Below are positions 44,708 to 53,339 of a stretch of DNA of 64,000 bases, piece by piece. The notes beneath the pieces were generated by a model. It was not told the origin of the DNA. It did no database searches and was given only the letters and a program-made list of their open reading frames with translations. Every line of letters begins with the position of its first letter. Position 1 is the first letter of the stretch. The stretch comes from Haloechinothrix alba (GTDB lineage: Bacteria; Actinomycetota; Actinomycetes; Mycobacteriales; Pseudonocardiaceae): NCBI RefSeq assembly GCF_900188115.1, contig NZ_FZNW01000011.1, positions 62,001-126,000 of the forward strand, in the 5' to 3' direction. A program made the translations under genes and the position numbers.

Positions 44708-44989
44708 ATGGAAGCCAACCGATCCTTCTCCCCCACGAGCGTGCCGGTGCCCGGCCCGATGAGCACGCTGTCCGAACTGACCTGTCTTGTGCTGCGCCGT
44801 CCTGGCCCGCACGCGACCACGAGCCAGCTGGCCGGATACTTCGAAAGGGTCGCCACGGTACACAGCCGCCTAGCGGAGGAAGCGAGAACGGTCGCTGAAC
44901 GTGAGGCGGAGGTGGGGCTGGCCTGCCGCATCCGTGACCGGGCAGAGCGACTGTCGACTTCGGCCATGCCCGTAGTCGCGCCGCAATGA
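44708..44989 (+). CDS. Small hypothetical protein
   Basis: Possible 93-aa protein starting MEANRSFSPTSVPVPGPMST, preceded by GAAAGGG about 10 bases upstream. A Ser/Pro-rich head is followed by helices with charged heptad-like spacing (YFERVATVHSRLAEEARTVA, EREAEVGLACRIRDRAERL). No signal peptide or membrane segment is present. I do not recognise the family. Its codon use is typical of the genome, so it may be real, but it sits among remnants and next to repeat B. Confidence 0.5.
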   Translation: MEANRSFSPTSVPVPGPMSTLSELTCLVLRRPGPHATTSQLAGYFERVATVHSRLAEEARTVAEREAEVGLACRIRDRAERLSTSAMPVVAPQ

Positions 44990-45006
44990 GCGCCGGCGGC
45001 GCGCGG

Positions 45007-45071
45007 GACCCTGCTGGTAGTGCCACTTGTGCCGGGCGAACCTGGCACGTGATGGGCCTACCGGCAGGGTC
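45007..45071. repeat. 65-bp structured repeat, copy B
   Basis: Starts GACCCTGCTGGTAG and ends CTACCGGCAGGGTC; the 14-nt ends pair with one G-T pair. The interior has CAC-tt-GTGCC facing GGCAC-GTG, giving an inner stem. It lies between the end of the small hypothetical gene and the end of the DUF559-like gene, so it is downstream of both. Confidence 0.85.
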
Positions 45072-45081
45072 GGTGATCAAC

Positions 45082-46038
45082 TCACGCCGCACCGGGCTGC
45101 TGGCGACCGCGCTGGCGCTCGGCTCCACGCGCGAAGGCCGCCCTGACCCGCCGTGCCAGCCGCGGCGGGTCGTTCGCGTCCTCCCAACCCCAGCGCAGCA
45201 CCTCGTAGCCCGCGTCGGCGAGCCACTCCTCCCTGCGCTTCTCGGTACGCACGACGTCACGTGCGGAGCGGCCATCACCCGGCTCGTACTTGCCGAGCCC
45301 GTCGGCCTCCCCCACCACGCGAACGTCGTCCCACAGGAAGTCGACGCGACAGCGCGGGCCACGATCGTCGCCGAGCGTCACCTGGGTGCGTGGTGCGGGC
45401 AGGTTCTGCTCGTGTATCGCGATCCGGGACAGCGACTCCAACACCGACTCCGCCAGCGGGTCGGCGAAGTCGATCACCCGCCGTGCCCGAGTCGTACCGG
45501 ACCACGTCGAGCACTCCCCGAGCAGAGCGCGCAGCCGGGCGATCGACACCAGACCCGCCCGCAGCGCCGAGTCCGCTACCACCACGCCTTCGGCGAAGGA
45601 CCGCGTTCGCGCCAGGTCCACCACGGTACGCGCAGCGGATGTGATCGGGACGCCGTGTCTGGTCGCCCGGTGATGGCTCGGTAGCGCCGCCGAACGCAGC
45701 ACGTAGCCGTTGCGGTGCGTGCCCTTGACCGCCGCCGCACCGGTCAGTAGGACGGGTTCCCGGACACGCGAGTCGAGCAGGTCCAGCCCGAGAATCCGGG
45801 CGGCGGAATTCCCACCCGCAACCGCGTCGAAGCCGAGGACAAGCCGCACCGCCGCCACGTCGACGGCATGACGCCGTTCCGGGCAACCCGCCACGGCGGC
45901 GAGCTGCGCTGCCTGGACGTACACTCCACGCCGCAGCGGGACCCACCTTCCGCTGCGCAGCGCACGCCGGATGGCCGCCCTGTCGCAGCCTGCCGCGCGC
46001 GCCTGGGCCACGGTGAAGGGCGTTACTGCGTCGGGCAC
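45082..46038 (-). CDS. DUF559/AbiEi-type domain protein
   Basis: A 318-aa protein common in actinobacteria. The N-terminus (FTVAQARAAGCDRAAIRRAL, then GRWVPLRRGVYV) is the winged-helix-like segment of AbiEi-type antitoxin-related proteins. The C-terminus has a Vsr/DUF559-like endonuclease fold: CRVDFLWDDVRVVGEADGLG with the acidic residues and REEWLADAGYEVLRWGWED. No cognate AbiEii toxin gene is adjacent, so a toxin-antitoxin role is not supported. The GTG at 46038 has GGGGAGGACATC upstream. Repeats B and C flank the gene on both sides. Confidence 0.75.
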   Translation of the reverse strand: MPDAVTPFTVAQARAAGCDRAAIRRALRSGRWVPLRRGVYVQAAQLAAVAGCPERRHAVDVAAVRLVLGFDAVAGGNSAARILGLDLLDSRVREPVLLTGAAAVKGTHRNGYVLRSAALPSHHRATRHGVPITSAARTVVDLARTRSFAEGVVVADSALRAGLVSIARLRALLGECSTWSGTTRARRVIDFADPLAESVLESLSRIAIHEQNLPAPRTQVTLGDDRGPRCRVDFLWDDVRVVGEADGLGKYEPGDGRSARDVVRTEKRREEWLADAGYEVLRWGWEDANDPPRLARRVRAAFARGAERQRGRQQPGAA

Positions 46039-46094
46039 GATGTCCTCCCCTCGTCGGACAGCACGGTATGCCGGAGGTACGACACAGATCCGGG

Positions 46095-46159
46095 GACCCT
46101 GCCGGTCGTGCCACTCGCACCGGGTGAACCGGGCACGTGGTGGTCCTACCGGCAGGGTC
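46095..46159. repeat. 65-bp structured repeat, copy C
   Basis: Starts GACCCTGCCGGTC and ends CCTACCGGCAGGGTC; the outermost 12 bases on each side are perfectly complementary. It is closest to copy B in its interior (GTGCCACT, GGGCACGTG). It lies between the DUF559-like gene start and the stop of the membrane-protein gene. Confidence 0.85.
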
Positions 46160-46209
46160 GGTGTCGGTAACGGCACGGGTGACTCGTCCCGTCACCGAGC
46201 CCCACTGGC

Positions 46210-46905
46210 TCACGACACGGCAGGTGCTTGCCGCGCAGCCGCGGCCCGTCCCGAGCTGGCCCGTGTCAACCGCGGTGCGCGCCAGAGCTGGTACGCCAGC
46301 GGCCACAACGCGACGAGGCCGGCGATGGCCTGCACGTAGAACTGCACCGCGCCGAGCGGAACCATCCGCGACAGGGCAAGCACGACGAGCGCGGTGACGA
46401 CCAGGTACGTCAGTGAGCGGTTCAGGATCCGGCAGGAGGCGACAGCCCATGCGAATCCCACGATCCCGACGGCGAAAAGAAGCCCGCCGCTCGCCAGGAT
46501 CGGGATGAACCATGGCTGCAGCTCGCTCTGGACTCCGGCGACGTCACCTCCGGTCAACGCGGCCGCCATGGGCGCGAACTCGAGCGCAGGCAGCAGCGCG
46601 TACAGGGCGCTGCCGGCGAGCACGAACGGCAGCGCCCACGCGCTGTGCCGGTCCTCCCCGGCGTCGCGCAGCCACACCCGGACAGCCAGGAAGGCCAGCG
46701 CGGTCAGGATGACGCCCACGGCGGTGAGCAGGTGTACGACTCCCCACTGCGTCGTGCCCTGTTCGACGGCCGAAGCGACGCCGGTAGCGTCCGGCAACCG
46801 CGCGATGAACGGGTGGCTGACGAGCGCCGCGAACATCATCGCCGGTGCCAGCGCGAGGGCGGTGGCACCGAACCGCGCCCGGGTTGTCGACGTTGTCGAT
46901 GTCAT
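46210..46905 (-). CDS. Six-span membrane protein, hypothetical
   Basis: Membrane protein of 231 aa with about six hydrophobic segments (ALAPAMMFAALVSHPFIA, LTAVGVILTALAFLAVRV, ALPFVLAGSALYALLPALE, ILASGGLLFAVGIVGFAWAV, LTYLVVTALVVLALSRM, VQAIAGLVALWPLAYQLW). No catalytic motif is seen. The ATG at 46905 overlaps the upstream methyltransferase TGA (ATGA) and has AAGGAG upstream, so the two are co-translated. The function is unknown; the pairing suggests a lipid or membrane-associated substrate, which is inference only. Confidence 0.8.
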   Translation of the reverse strand: MTSTTSTTRARFGATALALAPAMMFAALVSHPFIARLPDATGVASAVEQGTTQWGVVHLLTAVGVILTALAFLAVRVWLRDAGEDRHSAWALPFVLAGSALYALLPALEFAPMAAALTGGDVAGVQSELQPWFIPILASGGLLFAVGIVGFAWAVASCRILNRSLTYLVVTALVVLALSRMVPLGAVQFYVQAIAGLVALWPLAYQLWRAPRLTRASSGRAAAARQAPAVS

Positions 46906-47783
46906 GATCTTCTCTCCTTGGTGTGTGCGGGGACGGGCCGTCCCCTTGATCGTTTGATTCCGGTAGCAACAGCGAGCCCGGTGTGCAGTACTGCTCCGGG
47001 ACGGCCGCCCGAGCGCTCCCGCAACATCCCGTCCAGCACCTGCCGGGTGTCTGCGATCCGACGGTCGGTCAACCCGATGCTCCGCCCGGTCCCGGTCGGG
47101 TCGCCGGACATCACCACGTCCCACAGGTGCTGGGCCGACCGGAACCGCGTGCTGACGTCGGTGGTCATCACCTGCACACCGGCAAGCCCGGCTGTGGTAA
47201 GCGCGCGACGCAACTGATGCGGATCGTCGAACGGCTCCGCGTATGCAGGTAGGTCCGCGGGCCGGGCGGCACCGGGCACCGCCACGTGCAGGGCGCTCCG
47301 GAAGAACCTGCCCCATTCCGTCCGCCACGGCGCCCCGGACGCGGCGACCACCACCCGGCCACCCGGCTTCGTGACGCGCACCAGTTCCGCCAGCCCCGCG
47401 CGGGGATCGTGGAACCAGGCGATGCCGTCGAGCGAGGCGGCCACGTCGAAGCTCCCGTCGTCGACCTCGATGGCCTGACCGTCCATGACCTGACCGTCGA
47501 GATCGGACAGTCCGGCTGTAGCCGCCCGTGCCGTGAGCCTGCTGATCATCGTGGGTGCGAAATCGACGGCGACGACCCGAGCACCGAGCCGGGCGGCCGG
47601 GACGGCGAGCGCCCCGACGCCCGCACCCGCGTCGAGGCAACGCAGGCCGGGCCGGATACCGAACTCACCGATGATCGCCTGCGCGAGGGTGGTCGCCAGG
47701 GGCGCGACGTACTCGTCGTAGGCCGGGGCGATCTTCTCCCACGCGACGCGCCGCTGCTCGGTGGTCCGCAACCCGGTGGTCAT
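46902..47783 (-). CDS. SAM-dependent methyltransferase (class I)
   Basis: Methyltransferase of 293 aa. The N-terminal WEKIAPAYDEYVAPLA precedes the SAM-binding motif I CLDAGAGVGALAVPAARLGA, the acidic loop VVAVDFAPTMISRL, motif II-like DGSFDVAASLDGIAWF and the strand PGGRVVVAASGA. This layout is that of UbiE/MenG-like small-molecule methyltransferases. The acceptor is not evident. The start is ATG 47783 with AGGAG upstream. It heads a two-gene operon with the membrane protein that follows. The 265 bp to the next gene contains nothing I can identify. Confidence 0.88.
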   Translation of the reverse strand: MTTGLRTTEQRRVAWEKIAPAYDEYVAPLATTLAQAIIGEFGIRPGLRCLDAGAGVGALAVPAARLGARVVAVDFAPTMISRLTARAATAGLSDLDGQVMDGQAIEVDDGSFDVAASLDGIAWFHDPRAGLAELVRVTKPGGRVVVAASGAPWRTEWGRFFRSALHVAVPGAARPADLPAYAEPFDDPHQLRRALTTAGLAGVQVMTTDVSTRFRSAQHLWDVVMSGDPTGTGRSIGLTDRRIADTRQVLDGMLRERSGGRPGAVLHTGLAVATGIKRSRGRPVPAHTKERRS

Positions 47784-48048
47784 CGCCGTCTCTCCTCAGC
47801 AGGGTCCGGTCAGTCCCGGCTGTGCACGCTCACGTGGATCTCGGTGCGACCGGCCACGTGGTCGCCGGGCCCGCGCCTCACGCCTGGATCTCGTTCGGTT
47901 GGCATCATCGGTCCCCGTTCTCCTCGCCGACACCGACGAGCAGAGCATCCGGCAAACCGACCCACCGGCGCTTCGGCGGAAGCACCCATCTCCGGCGGCC
48001 CGGGACGGATGGGCATTTCTGTGTAGCCGCCCCTGGGGTCGAGGTGCG

Positions 48049-49689
48049 CTACACCAGCTGGTGCCGGTAGGCGTAGGCGGTGGCTGCGGCCCGGGACGCG
48101 ACGCCGAGCTTGGCGAAGATGTTGCTGAGGTGGCGTGCCACGGTCTTCTCGCTCAACACGAGCCGGTCGGCGACTTCGCGGTTGCTCGCCCCCGTAGCGA
48201 CCAGCCGAAGCACGTCGACCTCGCGCGCGGTCAGTCCGCCGGGTGCGCTCGCCCTCGACCGGCCGGACAGCTCGGCGGCCTTGGTCAGCGCCGGGCCCGC
48301 ACCGAGCTGCTCGAACACCCGGCGGGCGGCATCGAGCTCCATGCTCGCCGTGTCATGGTCACCAAGCCGCCGGCAGGCCCGGCTCATCAGCAGGCGCACC
48401 TGTGCCGCCTCGTACGGCGCGTCGAGCTCCTGCCAGGACAGCCACGCGCGCCGCAGCGCCACACACGCGGCGTGGTCGTCACCGTCGGCGAGCATGATCG
48501 CCCCGCGTGCGGACGCAGCGACCGCACGCAGGTAGGGGGTGTCGAGATCGGCAGCGAACTCCGCCAGCTCGTCGCTCGCCGTGCGGGCCGCGTCGATATC
48601 CCCGGCGGCCAGCACGATCTCGACGAACGCGGCCAGCACCCGGCAGCGTTTCACGCGGTCGTCCTCGGCCTCGGCGACGACCCGCCGGATAGCCGCCTCG
48701 GCCTCGTCGATACGCCCCTGGGCCAGGCGCAGCAACGCCAGCCCCGGCTGCACGGCATGTCCGGCCTCACCCGCCTTACGGTAGGCCCGTTCCGACCCCG
48801 AGAACTCGCCGCGCAGCCGCAGCAACTCAGCCAGCTGGTAATGGGCCATCCCCAGTACAGGGTCCCCCGGCGGGTCGGCCAGATGCTCGCAGGCCTGCTG
48901 CGCCTCCGCCATGGCATCGGGCCACTCGCCGCGCAGCTGCATGATCTCCGAACGATGCACGAGGCACTGGCCCCGGTACGGCTTGAGGTCCTGCTGGTTC
49001 GCACACCACCGGGTCAGCGCCACCGTCCACTCCTGCGCACGGCGCCAGTCGAAGATGTCCCTGCAGGAGATCACCAGCACGCAGTAGACGAGCCCGGCCG
49101 CCATCGGCGACACGTCGCCCGTGGTCACCGCGAGCATCGCCTCGTCGAGCATCGCCATGCCCCGGCGCACGTCGCCGCCCGAGATCAGTGCCCGCCCGCG
49201 ACCCATCGTGCCCAGCGCGATGAGATCGGCGTCGCCGAAGCGGTGTGCGATCCTCACGGCCTCGTCGAACATCTCGTGGGCCCGGTGCGGGTCACCGGAG
49301 TCCAGTGCCCTCCTCGCGGCGGGAATCAGCAGGTAGCCGCACTCGACGGCATCCAGAGCGTGCTCGTCGAGCAACCGCTGGGCCCGTCCGAACCAGCCAC
49401 CCGCCTCGGCATGCCTGCCGCGTTGCACCAGGAAGTACCCGAGCCAGAACGCGGAGCGGGCGGCGCGGCCGATGTCAGCCCGATCGAGGAACGCTCGATG
49501 GGCCCGCTCGAAGCCCTCGACGGCAGCATCGTCGTGGCCGATGAAGTACGCAGCCTTCGCGAGCCGGTCGAGGTCGTCCGCGTCCAACGGCGTAGGCCCA
49601 TCCGCCGCCGACAGCTGCTCGTAGGCATCCCGCCAGGCGCGACGCGCGTACGACTCCCGGCCTTGCGTGACTGCGTCGGTAGCGTGCAT
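48049..49689 (-). CDS. TPR-containing LuxR family regulator (paralogue 1)
   Basis: Regulator of 546 aa. Residues about 1-460 are tandem TPR-like helices (DDAAVEGFERAHRAFLDRAD, GLALLRLAQGRIDEAEAAIR). The C-terminal LuxR-type domain reads LTAREVDVLRLVATGASNRE and LVLSEKTVARHLSNIFAKLG. No ATPase or receiver domain is present, so the signal input is probably a protein or ligand bound to the TPR part. It is clearly paralogous along its full length to the regulator at 50651-52294. A broken FAD-oxidase fragment lies beside its 5' side, mirroring the intact oxidase near the other paralogue. Confidence 0.92.
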   Translation of the reverse strand: MHATDAVTQGRESYARRAWRDAYEQLSAADGPTPLDADDLDRLAKAAYFIGHDDAAVEGFERAHRAFLDRADIGRAARSAFWLGYFLVQRGRHAEAGGWFGRAQRLLDEHALDAVECGYLLIPAARRALDSGDPHRAHEMFDEAVRIAHRFGDADLIALGTMGRGRALISGGDVRRGMAMLDEAMLAVTTGDVSPMAAGLVYCVLVISCRDIFDWRRAQEWTVALTRWCANQQDLKPYRGQCLVHRSEIMQLRGEWPDAMAEAQQACEHLADPPGDPVLGMAHYQLAELLRLRGEFSGSERAYRKAGEAGHAVQPGLALLRLAQGRIDEAEAAIRRVVAEAEDDRVKRCRVLAAFVEIVLAAGDIDAARTASDELAEFAADLDTPYLRAVAASARGAIMLADGDDHAACVALRRAWLSWQELDAPYEAAQVRLLMSRACRRLGDHDTASMELDAARRVFEQLGAGPALTKAAELSGRSRASAPGGLTAREVDVLRLVATGASNREVADRLVLSEKTVARHLSNIFAKLGVASRAAATAYAYRHQLV

Positions 49690-49863
49690 CGGGAATCCCT
49701 ACTGAAGGAACCGTCCCGGCCCGACCACCGGCAGGGGCGGATCAGCCTGCGCCTGGTCCGGCACACGCACCGAGCGGGGCGCCACGATCACCGCGTTAAT
49801 CATCCCACTTGTCCGACCCCGAAGCCAGTGTTCGGAAGCCCGCGATCCGCATGCGTGGCGTGA

Positions 49864-50060
49864 GCGGTCGCGCGCCAGACCGTCGGCCTGGCGACCAGCG
49901 GAGGCATCATGCCCGGCACCGGTGTCGCGGGGCTGACCCTTGGCGGCGGTACCGGCTACCTGAACCGCAAGTACGGGCCGGCGTGCGACAACCTGCTCTC
50001 AGCGGACGTGGTGAACGCGGACGGGCGATTCCGCGACCACCATCAGCCGGCCGACCCGGA
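49864..50060 (+). pseudogene. FAD-linked oxidase fragment
   Basis: A plus-strand fragment encodes [20 protein letters not shown] then [20 protein letters not shown] and a divergent end. This matches the middle of the FAD-binding oxidase family (PCMH domain), e.g. [19 protein letters not shown] in the intact gene at 53340. The N-terminal His-flavin part and the whole substrate domain are missing, and a stop lies just upstream, so it is a relic. The rest of the 49.69-50.23 kb gap holds only repeat D. Confidence 0.75.
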
Positions 50061-50117
50061 AAGCCCCATCGAGGCAGAAGCGACCGAGATGTCCTCTCCC
50101 GGCAGGCTGACACCGAC

Positions 50118-50183
50118 GTCCCTGCTGCTAGTGCCAGCCAATCCGGAGAAGGCGGACGGATTGTTGGGCCTACCAGCAGGGAC
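50118..50183. repeat. 66-bp structured repeat, copy D
   Basis: Starts GTCCCTGCTGCTAG and ends CTACCAGCAGGGAC. The outer second base pair is T-A instead of A-T, so both sides changed together. The inner stem is CAATCCG with CGGATTG, unlike the other copies in sequence but still fully complementary. It lies after the oxidase remnant and 47 bases from the DUF4242 stop. Confidence 0.85.
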
Positions 50184-50229
50184 CGTGGTGCCGTCCACAA
50201 CAGACGAGGTGGAGCTCGGTATCCGACGA

Positions 50230-50523
50230 TCAGATCGCGCTGAGCTCGGGATCAGGCCGGTGGATGTCGATCGCACTGATACGCACGGCCTCATCGCACG
50301 GTAGGTCAGCGGCCTCGGCATGTTCCAGCAACGCCTCGGGGCCCGTCGCCTGGTACAGGCACAGCGTGCCCAACCGGCCATCGGGTTCCTCGAGCAGGTA
50401 GGAGCGGATCTTGCGAACGGTGTCGTTGCGCTTGTCCGCTTCTGCGTTCGAGCGCGCGTCCGCGGCTGCGAGCTCGGCCTGACTGCCCCAGCCGCTTCGG
50501 CGGAAAATAACGTACAGGTCCAT
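50230..50523 (-). CDS. DUF4242 (SCO4226-like) small protein
   Basis: A 97-aa protein beginning [20 protein letters not shown] and containing [20 protein letters not shown] and the conserved end [20 protein letters not shown], the DUF4242 pattern. The family includes the nickel-binding SCO4226; its role is unclear. The N-terminal MDLYVIxR and the ferredoxin-like length fit. ATG 50523 is preceded by AAGGAGG. It follows the second TPR-LuxR regulator on the same strand by 127 bases and may be its target. Confidence 0.85.
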   Translation of the reverse strand: MDLYVIFRRSGWGSQAELAAADARSNAEADKRNDTVRKIRSYLLEEPDGRLGTLCLYQATGPEALLEHAEAADLPCDEAVRISAIDIHRPDPELSAI

Positions 50524-50650
50524 GTCGTCCTCCTTCGGTCGATGCCAGCGGGCATCCGACCCGCTGGCTACGACGTCGAGCCTGGCAGCGCACGCTGAAA
50601 CTCTCATCGGAAAAGCGAGCCATTGACGACCGAGCTCGTTGTGGGTACGA

Positions 50651-52294
50651 CTACCCATCCCGCTGGGAAACGAGACCGTGGTCGTAGGCGAACGCAGCGG
50701 CGGCAGTACGAGACGAGAGCTCGAGCTTGCCGAAGATGTTGGACAGGTGTCGGTGAACCGTCTTCTCGCTGATAACCAACTCCGCGGCGATCTCCCTGTT
50801 GCTGCGGCCCGTGGCCACCAGGCGCAATACCTCGACCTCGCGGTCACTCAGCCCACCAGGCAGCGGTGCACTGGCAGCGCGCTCGGCGGCGTGCCGTGCA
50901 TCGGTGGCGGCGCCCAGCCGCTGGAACACGACGCGGGCGGCTTCGAGCTCGAGCTCGACGGCACTGTCATCGCCGAGCGCGCGGTAGGCCTCCGCGATCA
51001 ACACCCGCGTCCTCGCGGCCTCGTAAGGCGCATCCAAGTCCTGCCAACTGCGGCAGGCCGCACGGAGAGCGGCCAACGCCTCGCTGGCGGACCCCTCGGC
51101 AAGGTGTACCCGTCCCCGCGCTTGTGACGCAGTCGCCTCCAGTCCCGAACTGCCGTACGCGTGCGCAGTGCTCTCGAGCTCTGCGCACGCACCAGCGGCA
51201 GTCGTGAGGTCTCCCGCAACGGTGGCCACCTCGACTTGTGCCGCGCACAGCCGAGCGCGCTTCAGGCGGTCGTTTCGCTCGCAGGCCAGTGCGGCACGCA
51301 GTGATCCGACCGCCACGTCGACTCGGCCCTCCGTGAGCCTGAGCAGCGCCAGTCCCGGCTGCGGGTCGCGGCCGAGCCGATGGGCGTGCTTGAACGACTC
51401 TTCCGCGCCGGTCCGATCGCCTTTGAGCCTGCGGATCTCGCCCAGTTCGTAATGACCTTCGGCCGCGCTCAGGACGTGAACGTGCGACATGTCCTGGCAC
51501 GCGCGGCTCGCTTCGCGTTCGGCCCGTCTCCAGTCGCCCTGGACCTGCAACACCTGCGCGCGGTGGACCCGGCAGATTCCCGGTAGCGTGCTGACCTCAG
51601 GATGCACATCCAACTGGCGCGTCGCCACCATCGTCCACTCCACCGCTCGGCGAAGATCGAGCAGCTCCTGACACACGTCCATAAGGTGGCAGTAGATCGC
51701 TCCGGCCCAGGTCGGGTCGAGCTGGTCGGACACCGCCGCCAGCATCGCCTCGTCTAGTAGCGACAACCCGTCGCCAACCAATCCCTGCTTCACCAACGCC
51801 CGCCCCTGGCCGAGTACGCCCAGCGCGGCCACATTCGGGTCGCCGAGCCTGTTCCCCAGCGCTTCCATGCGGCGCGCGTAGGACAACGCGTTTTCGACGT
51901 CCCCGTCGCCCATGGTGGCGAACATGTCGGTATAGAGCAGGTAACCGTGCACCGCGCTGTCGGGTTCGTCCGCGACCAGCCTGCGCACCCGCGACAACCA
52001 TGCGCTGCCCCGCGCTGTCTCGCCACGCTCCTGGGAATGGATGCCGAGCAGCAACGCCGACATCGCCGCCTGCAAGGGTTGTCCGGCTGCCAGGAACCGG
52101 CGGTACGCCTCCTCGAAGCCTTCGAGGCATTCGGCGATTCGGCCGAGCCACCACGCCGATTTCGCCGCGGCATGACAGTCATCGGGCGAGAGTTCACCCT
52201 GCTCACGGGCCGCCGCGAACCCCTTGCAGGCCGAATGCCAGTCGTGACGGCTGTACGCCTCGCGGGCCGCCACCAGCACGTCGCTGGTCTCCAT
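50651..52294 (-). CDS. TPR-containing LuxR family regulator (paralogue 2)
   Basis: Regulator of 547 aa with the same build as the gene at 48049-49689: TPR-like repeats (RIAECLEGFEEAYRRFLAAG, GLALLRLTEGRVDVAVGSLR) and a C-terminal LuxR helix-turn-helix (LSDREVEVLRLVATGRSNRE, VISEKTVHRHLSNIFGKLEL). The two share long stretches in the C-terminal 250 residues and the same gene length. An ATG start at 52294 fits the METSDVLVAAREAYSR N-terminus, which aligns with MHATDAVTQGRESYAR of the paralogue. Likely a duplicated regulator with separate targets. Confidence 0.92.
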   Translation of the reverse strand: METSDVLVAAREAYSRHDWHSACKGFAAAREQGELSPDDCHAAAKSAWWLGRIAECLEGFEEAYRRFLAAGQPLQAAMSALLLGIHSQERGETARGSAWLSRVRRLVADEPDSAVHGYLLYTDMFATMGDGDVENALSYARRMEALGNRLGDPNVAALGVLGQGRALVKQGLVGDGLSLLDEAMLAAVSDQLDPTWAGAIYCHLMDVCQELLDLRRAVEWTMVATRQLDVHPEVSTLPGICRVHRAQVLQVQGDWRRAEREASRACQDMSHVHVLSAAEGHYELGEIRRLKGDRTGAEESFKHAHRLGRDPQPGLALLRLTEGRVDVAVGSLRAALACERNDRLKRARLCAAQVEVATVAGDLTTAAGACAELESTAHAYGSSGLEATASQARGRVHLAEGSASEALAALRAACRSWQDLDAPYEAARTRVLIAEAYRALGDDSAVELELEAARVVFQRLGAATDARHAAERAASAPLPGGLSDREVEVLRLVATGRSNREIAAELVISEKTVHRHLSNIFGKLELSSRTAAAAFAYDHGLVSQRDG

Positions 52295-52480
52295 CCAACG
52301 AGCCTAGACGAGCATGGCGTGGCGGAAAATTCCGATTCCTAACGATCGAGCCGAGACGCAGCCAGGCATGAGGCGTACCGCCGAACGCGGCGAGGCGATT
52401 CGCCGCGATCCGAAACCCCGATCATCCAGCCGCGGCAGCTCCGTCAGCAGCTCCGCCGGCCTCCCCTGTTCCGGAGAGCC

Positions 52481-53056
52481 TCAGCAGCTGTCCACCTCAC
52501 GGAGCGCGGCGACACGATCGAGCGGGATCGTCGCCGGGCCGTCGGCGGTGTTCACCCGGACCGCTCCGGCGGGTGCGTCCCCGAGCCGGCCGCACCATGC
52601 CTGACCGCCCACGTCGCGCACCTCGATCGCGCCGCCGCCGGAGGTATCCGGCCACCATGCGGTCAGGGTGGCGGCGACGACCAGCAGTAATGCGAGGAAG
52701 CTGAGGCGGGTACCACCACGGAGCCGGCCCCACGTCCGGGACTGCGCACCGTCACCGAGCGCGCTCGCAGGCGCCGTTTCCCGCACCGGGTACGCCACCC
52801 GTGCAACCAGGAATATCGCCGAGCCGCCGAGCGCGAAGGCGAGCACGGCGAGCGCCGCGGCCAGCCACTGCAGCCACGCCGGTCCAGCGGGCCCTCCGGT
52901 GGTCCAGAGGGCACCGCACAGCCCGATGAAGCCGACCACCGCGAGCTGGACGCGCAGCCAGCCACGGGCAGAGCCCGCGAGCTCATCGCGCGCGTGCGTG
53001 CCTGCACCGGATGCGGCCACGTCGTATGCGGGGTCGGCTTCGTCGTGTGGCGACAT
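52481..53056 (-). CDS. Hypothetical membrane protein
   Basis: A 191-aa protein with three hydrophobic segments (VQLAVVGFIGLCGALW, LQWLAAALAVLAFALGGSAI with FLVARVAYP, and LSFLALLLVVAATLTAWW). A C-terminal extracytoplasmic domain of about 50 residues follows, with two Cys (AWCGRL and the terminal DSC). No family is recognised. The two cysteines could form a disulfide outside the cell. The ATG at 53056 is upstream-adjacent to repeat E. The 186 bases to the LuxR gene hold nothing evident. Confidence 0.75.
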   Translation of the reverse strand: MSPHDEADPAYDVAASGAGTHARDELAGSARGWLRVQLAVVGFIGLCGALWTTGGPAGPAWLQWLAAALAVLAFALGGSAIFLVARVAYPVRETAPASALGDGAQSRTWGRLRGGTRLSFLALLLVVAATLTAWWPDTSGGGAIEVRDVGGQAWCGRLGDAPAGAVRVNTADGPATIPLDRVAALREVDSC

Positions 53057-53104
53057 GTCCCTGTCGTACCGTACTCCGGACTCCCGCGCCAGATGTCAGG
53101 AAAG

Positions 53105-53169
53105 GACCCTGCTGGCAGCTCCGAACGATCCGGGCGGACGGGCGGGTTCTCGGGCCTACCGGCAGGGCC
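53105..53169. repeat. 65-bp structured repeat, copy E
   Basis: Starts GACCCTGCTGGCAG and ends CTACCGGCAGGGCC; the ends pair with a few mismatches or G-T pairs. An inner GAAC/GTTC pairing is possible. It lies in the 283-bp divergent gap between the membrane-protein gene and the FAD-linked oxidase. Confidence 0.8.
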
Positions 53170-53339
53170 CCGGTCGGGGTTCAGCCGAACGACCCCGCAT
53201 ACGTCGAATCGCCACACCTACACAGATCTACCCACGTCGCCACGCAACACAGGATTGGTTGATCCGGCCGATGCGGACGTAGCTGCCTGGCACGGACCCT
53301 TACCCCGTAGCCACGGAGGACGCAGAAGGGCAGCGCGAT

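Noticed and set aside
45082-46038. AbiE-type toxin-antitoxin system
   Set aside because: The N-terminus resembles AbiEi but no AbiEii toxin gene is adjacent and the C-terminus is endonuclease-like, so it is called by domain only.
47797-47815. Possible sixth copy of the 65-bp repeat (CAGCAGGGTCC)
   Set aside because: Only one end matches; no complementary partner lies about 65 bp away. A solo remnant or chance.
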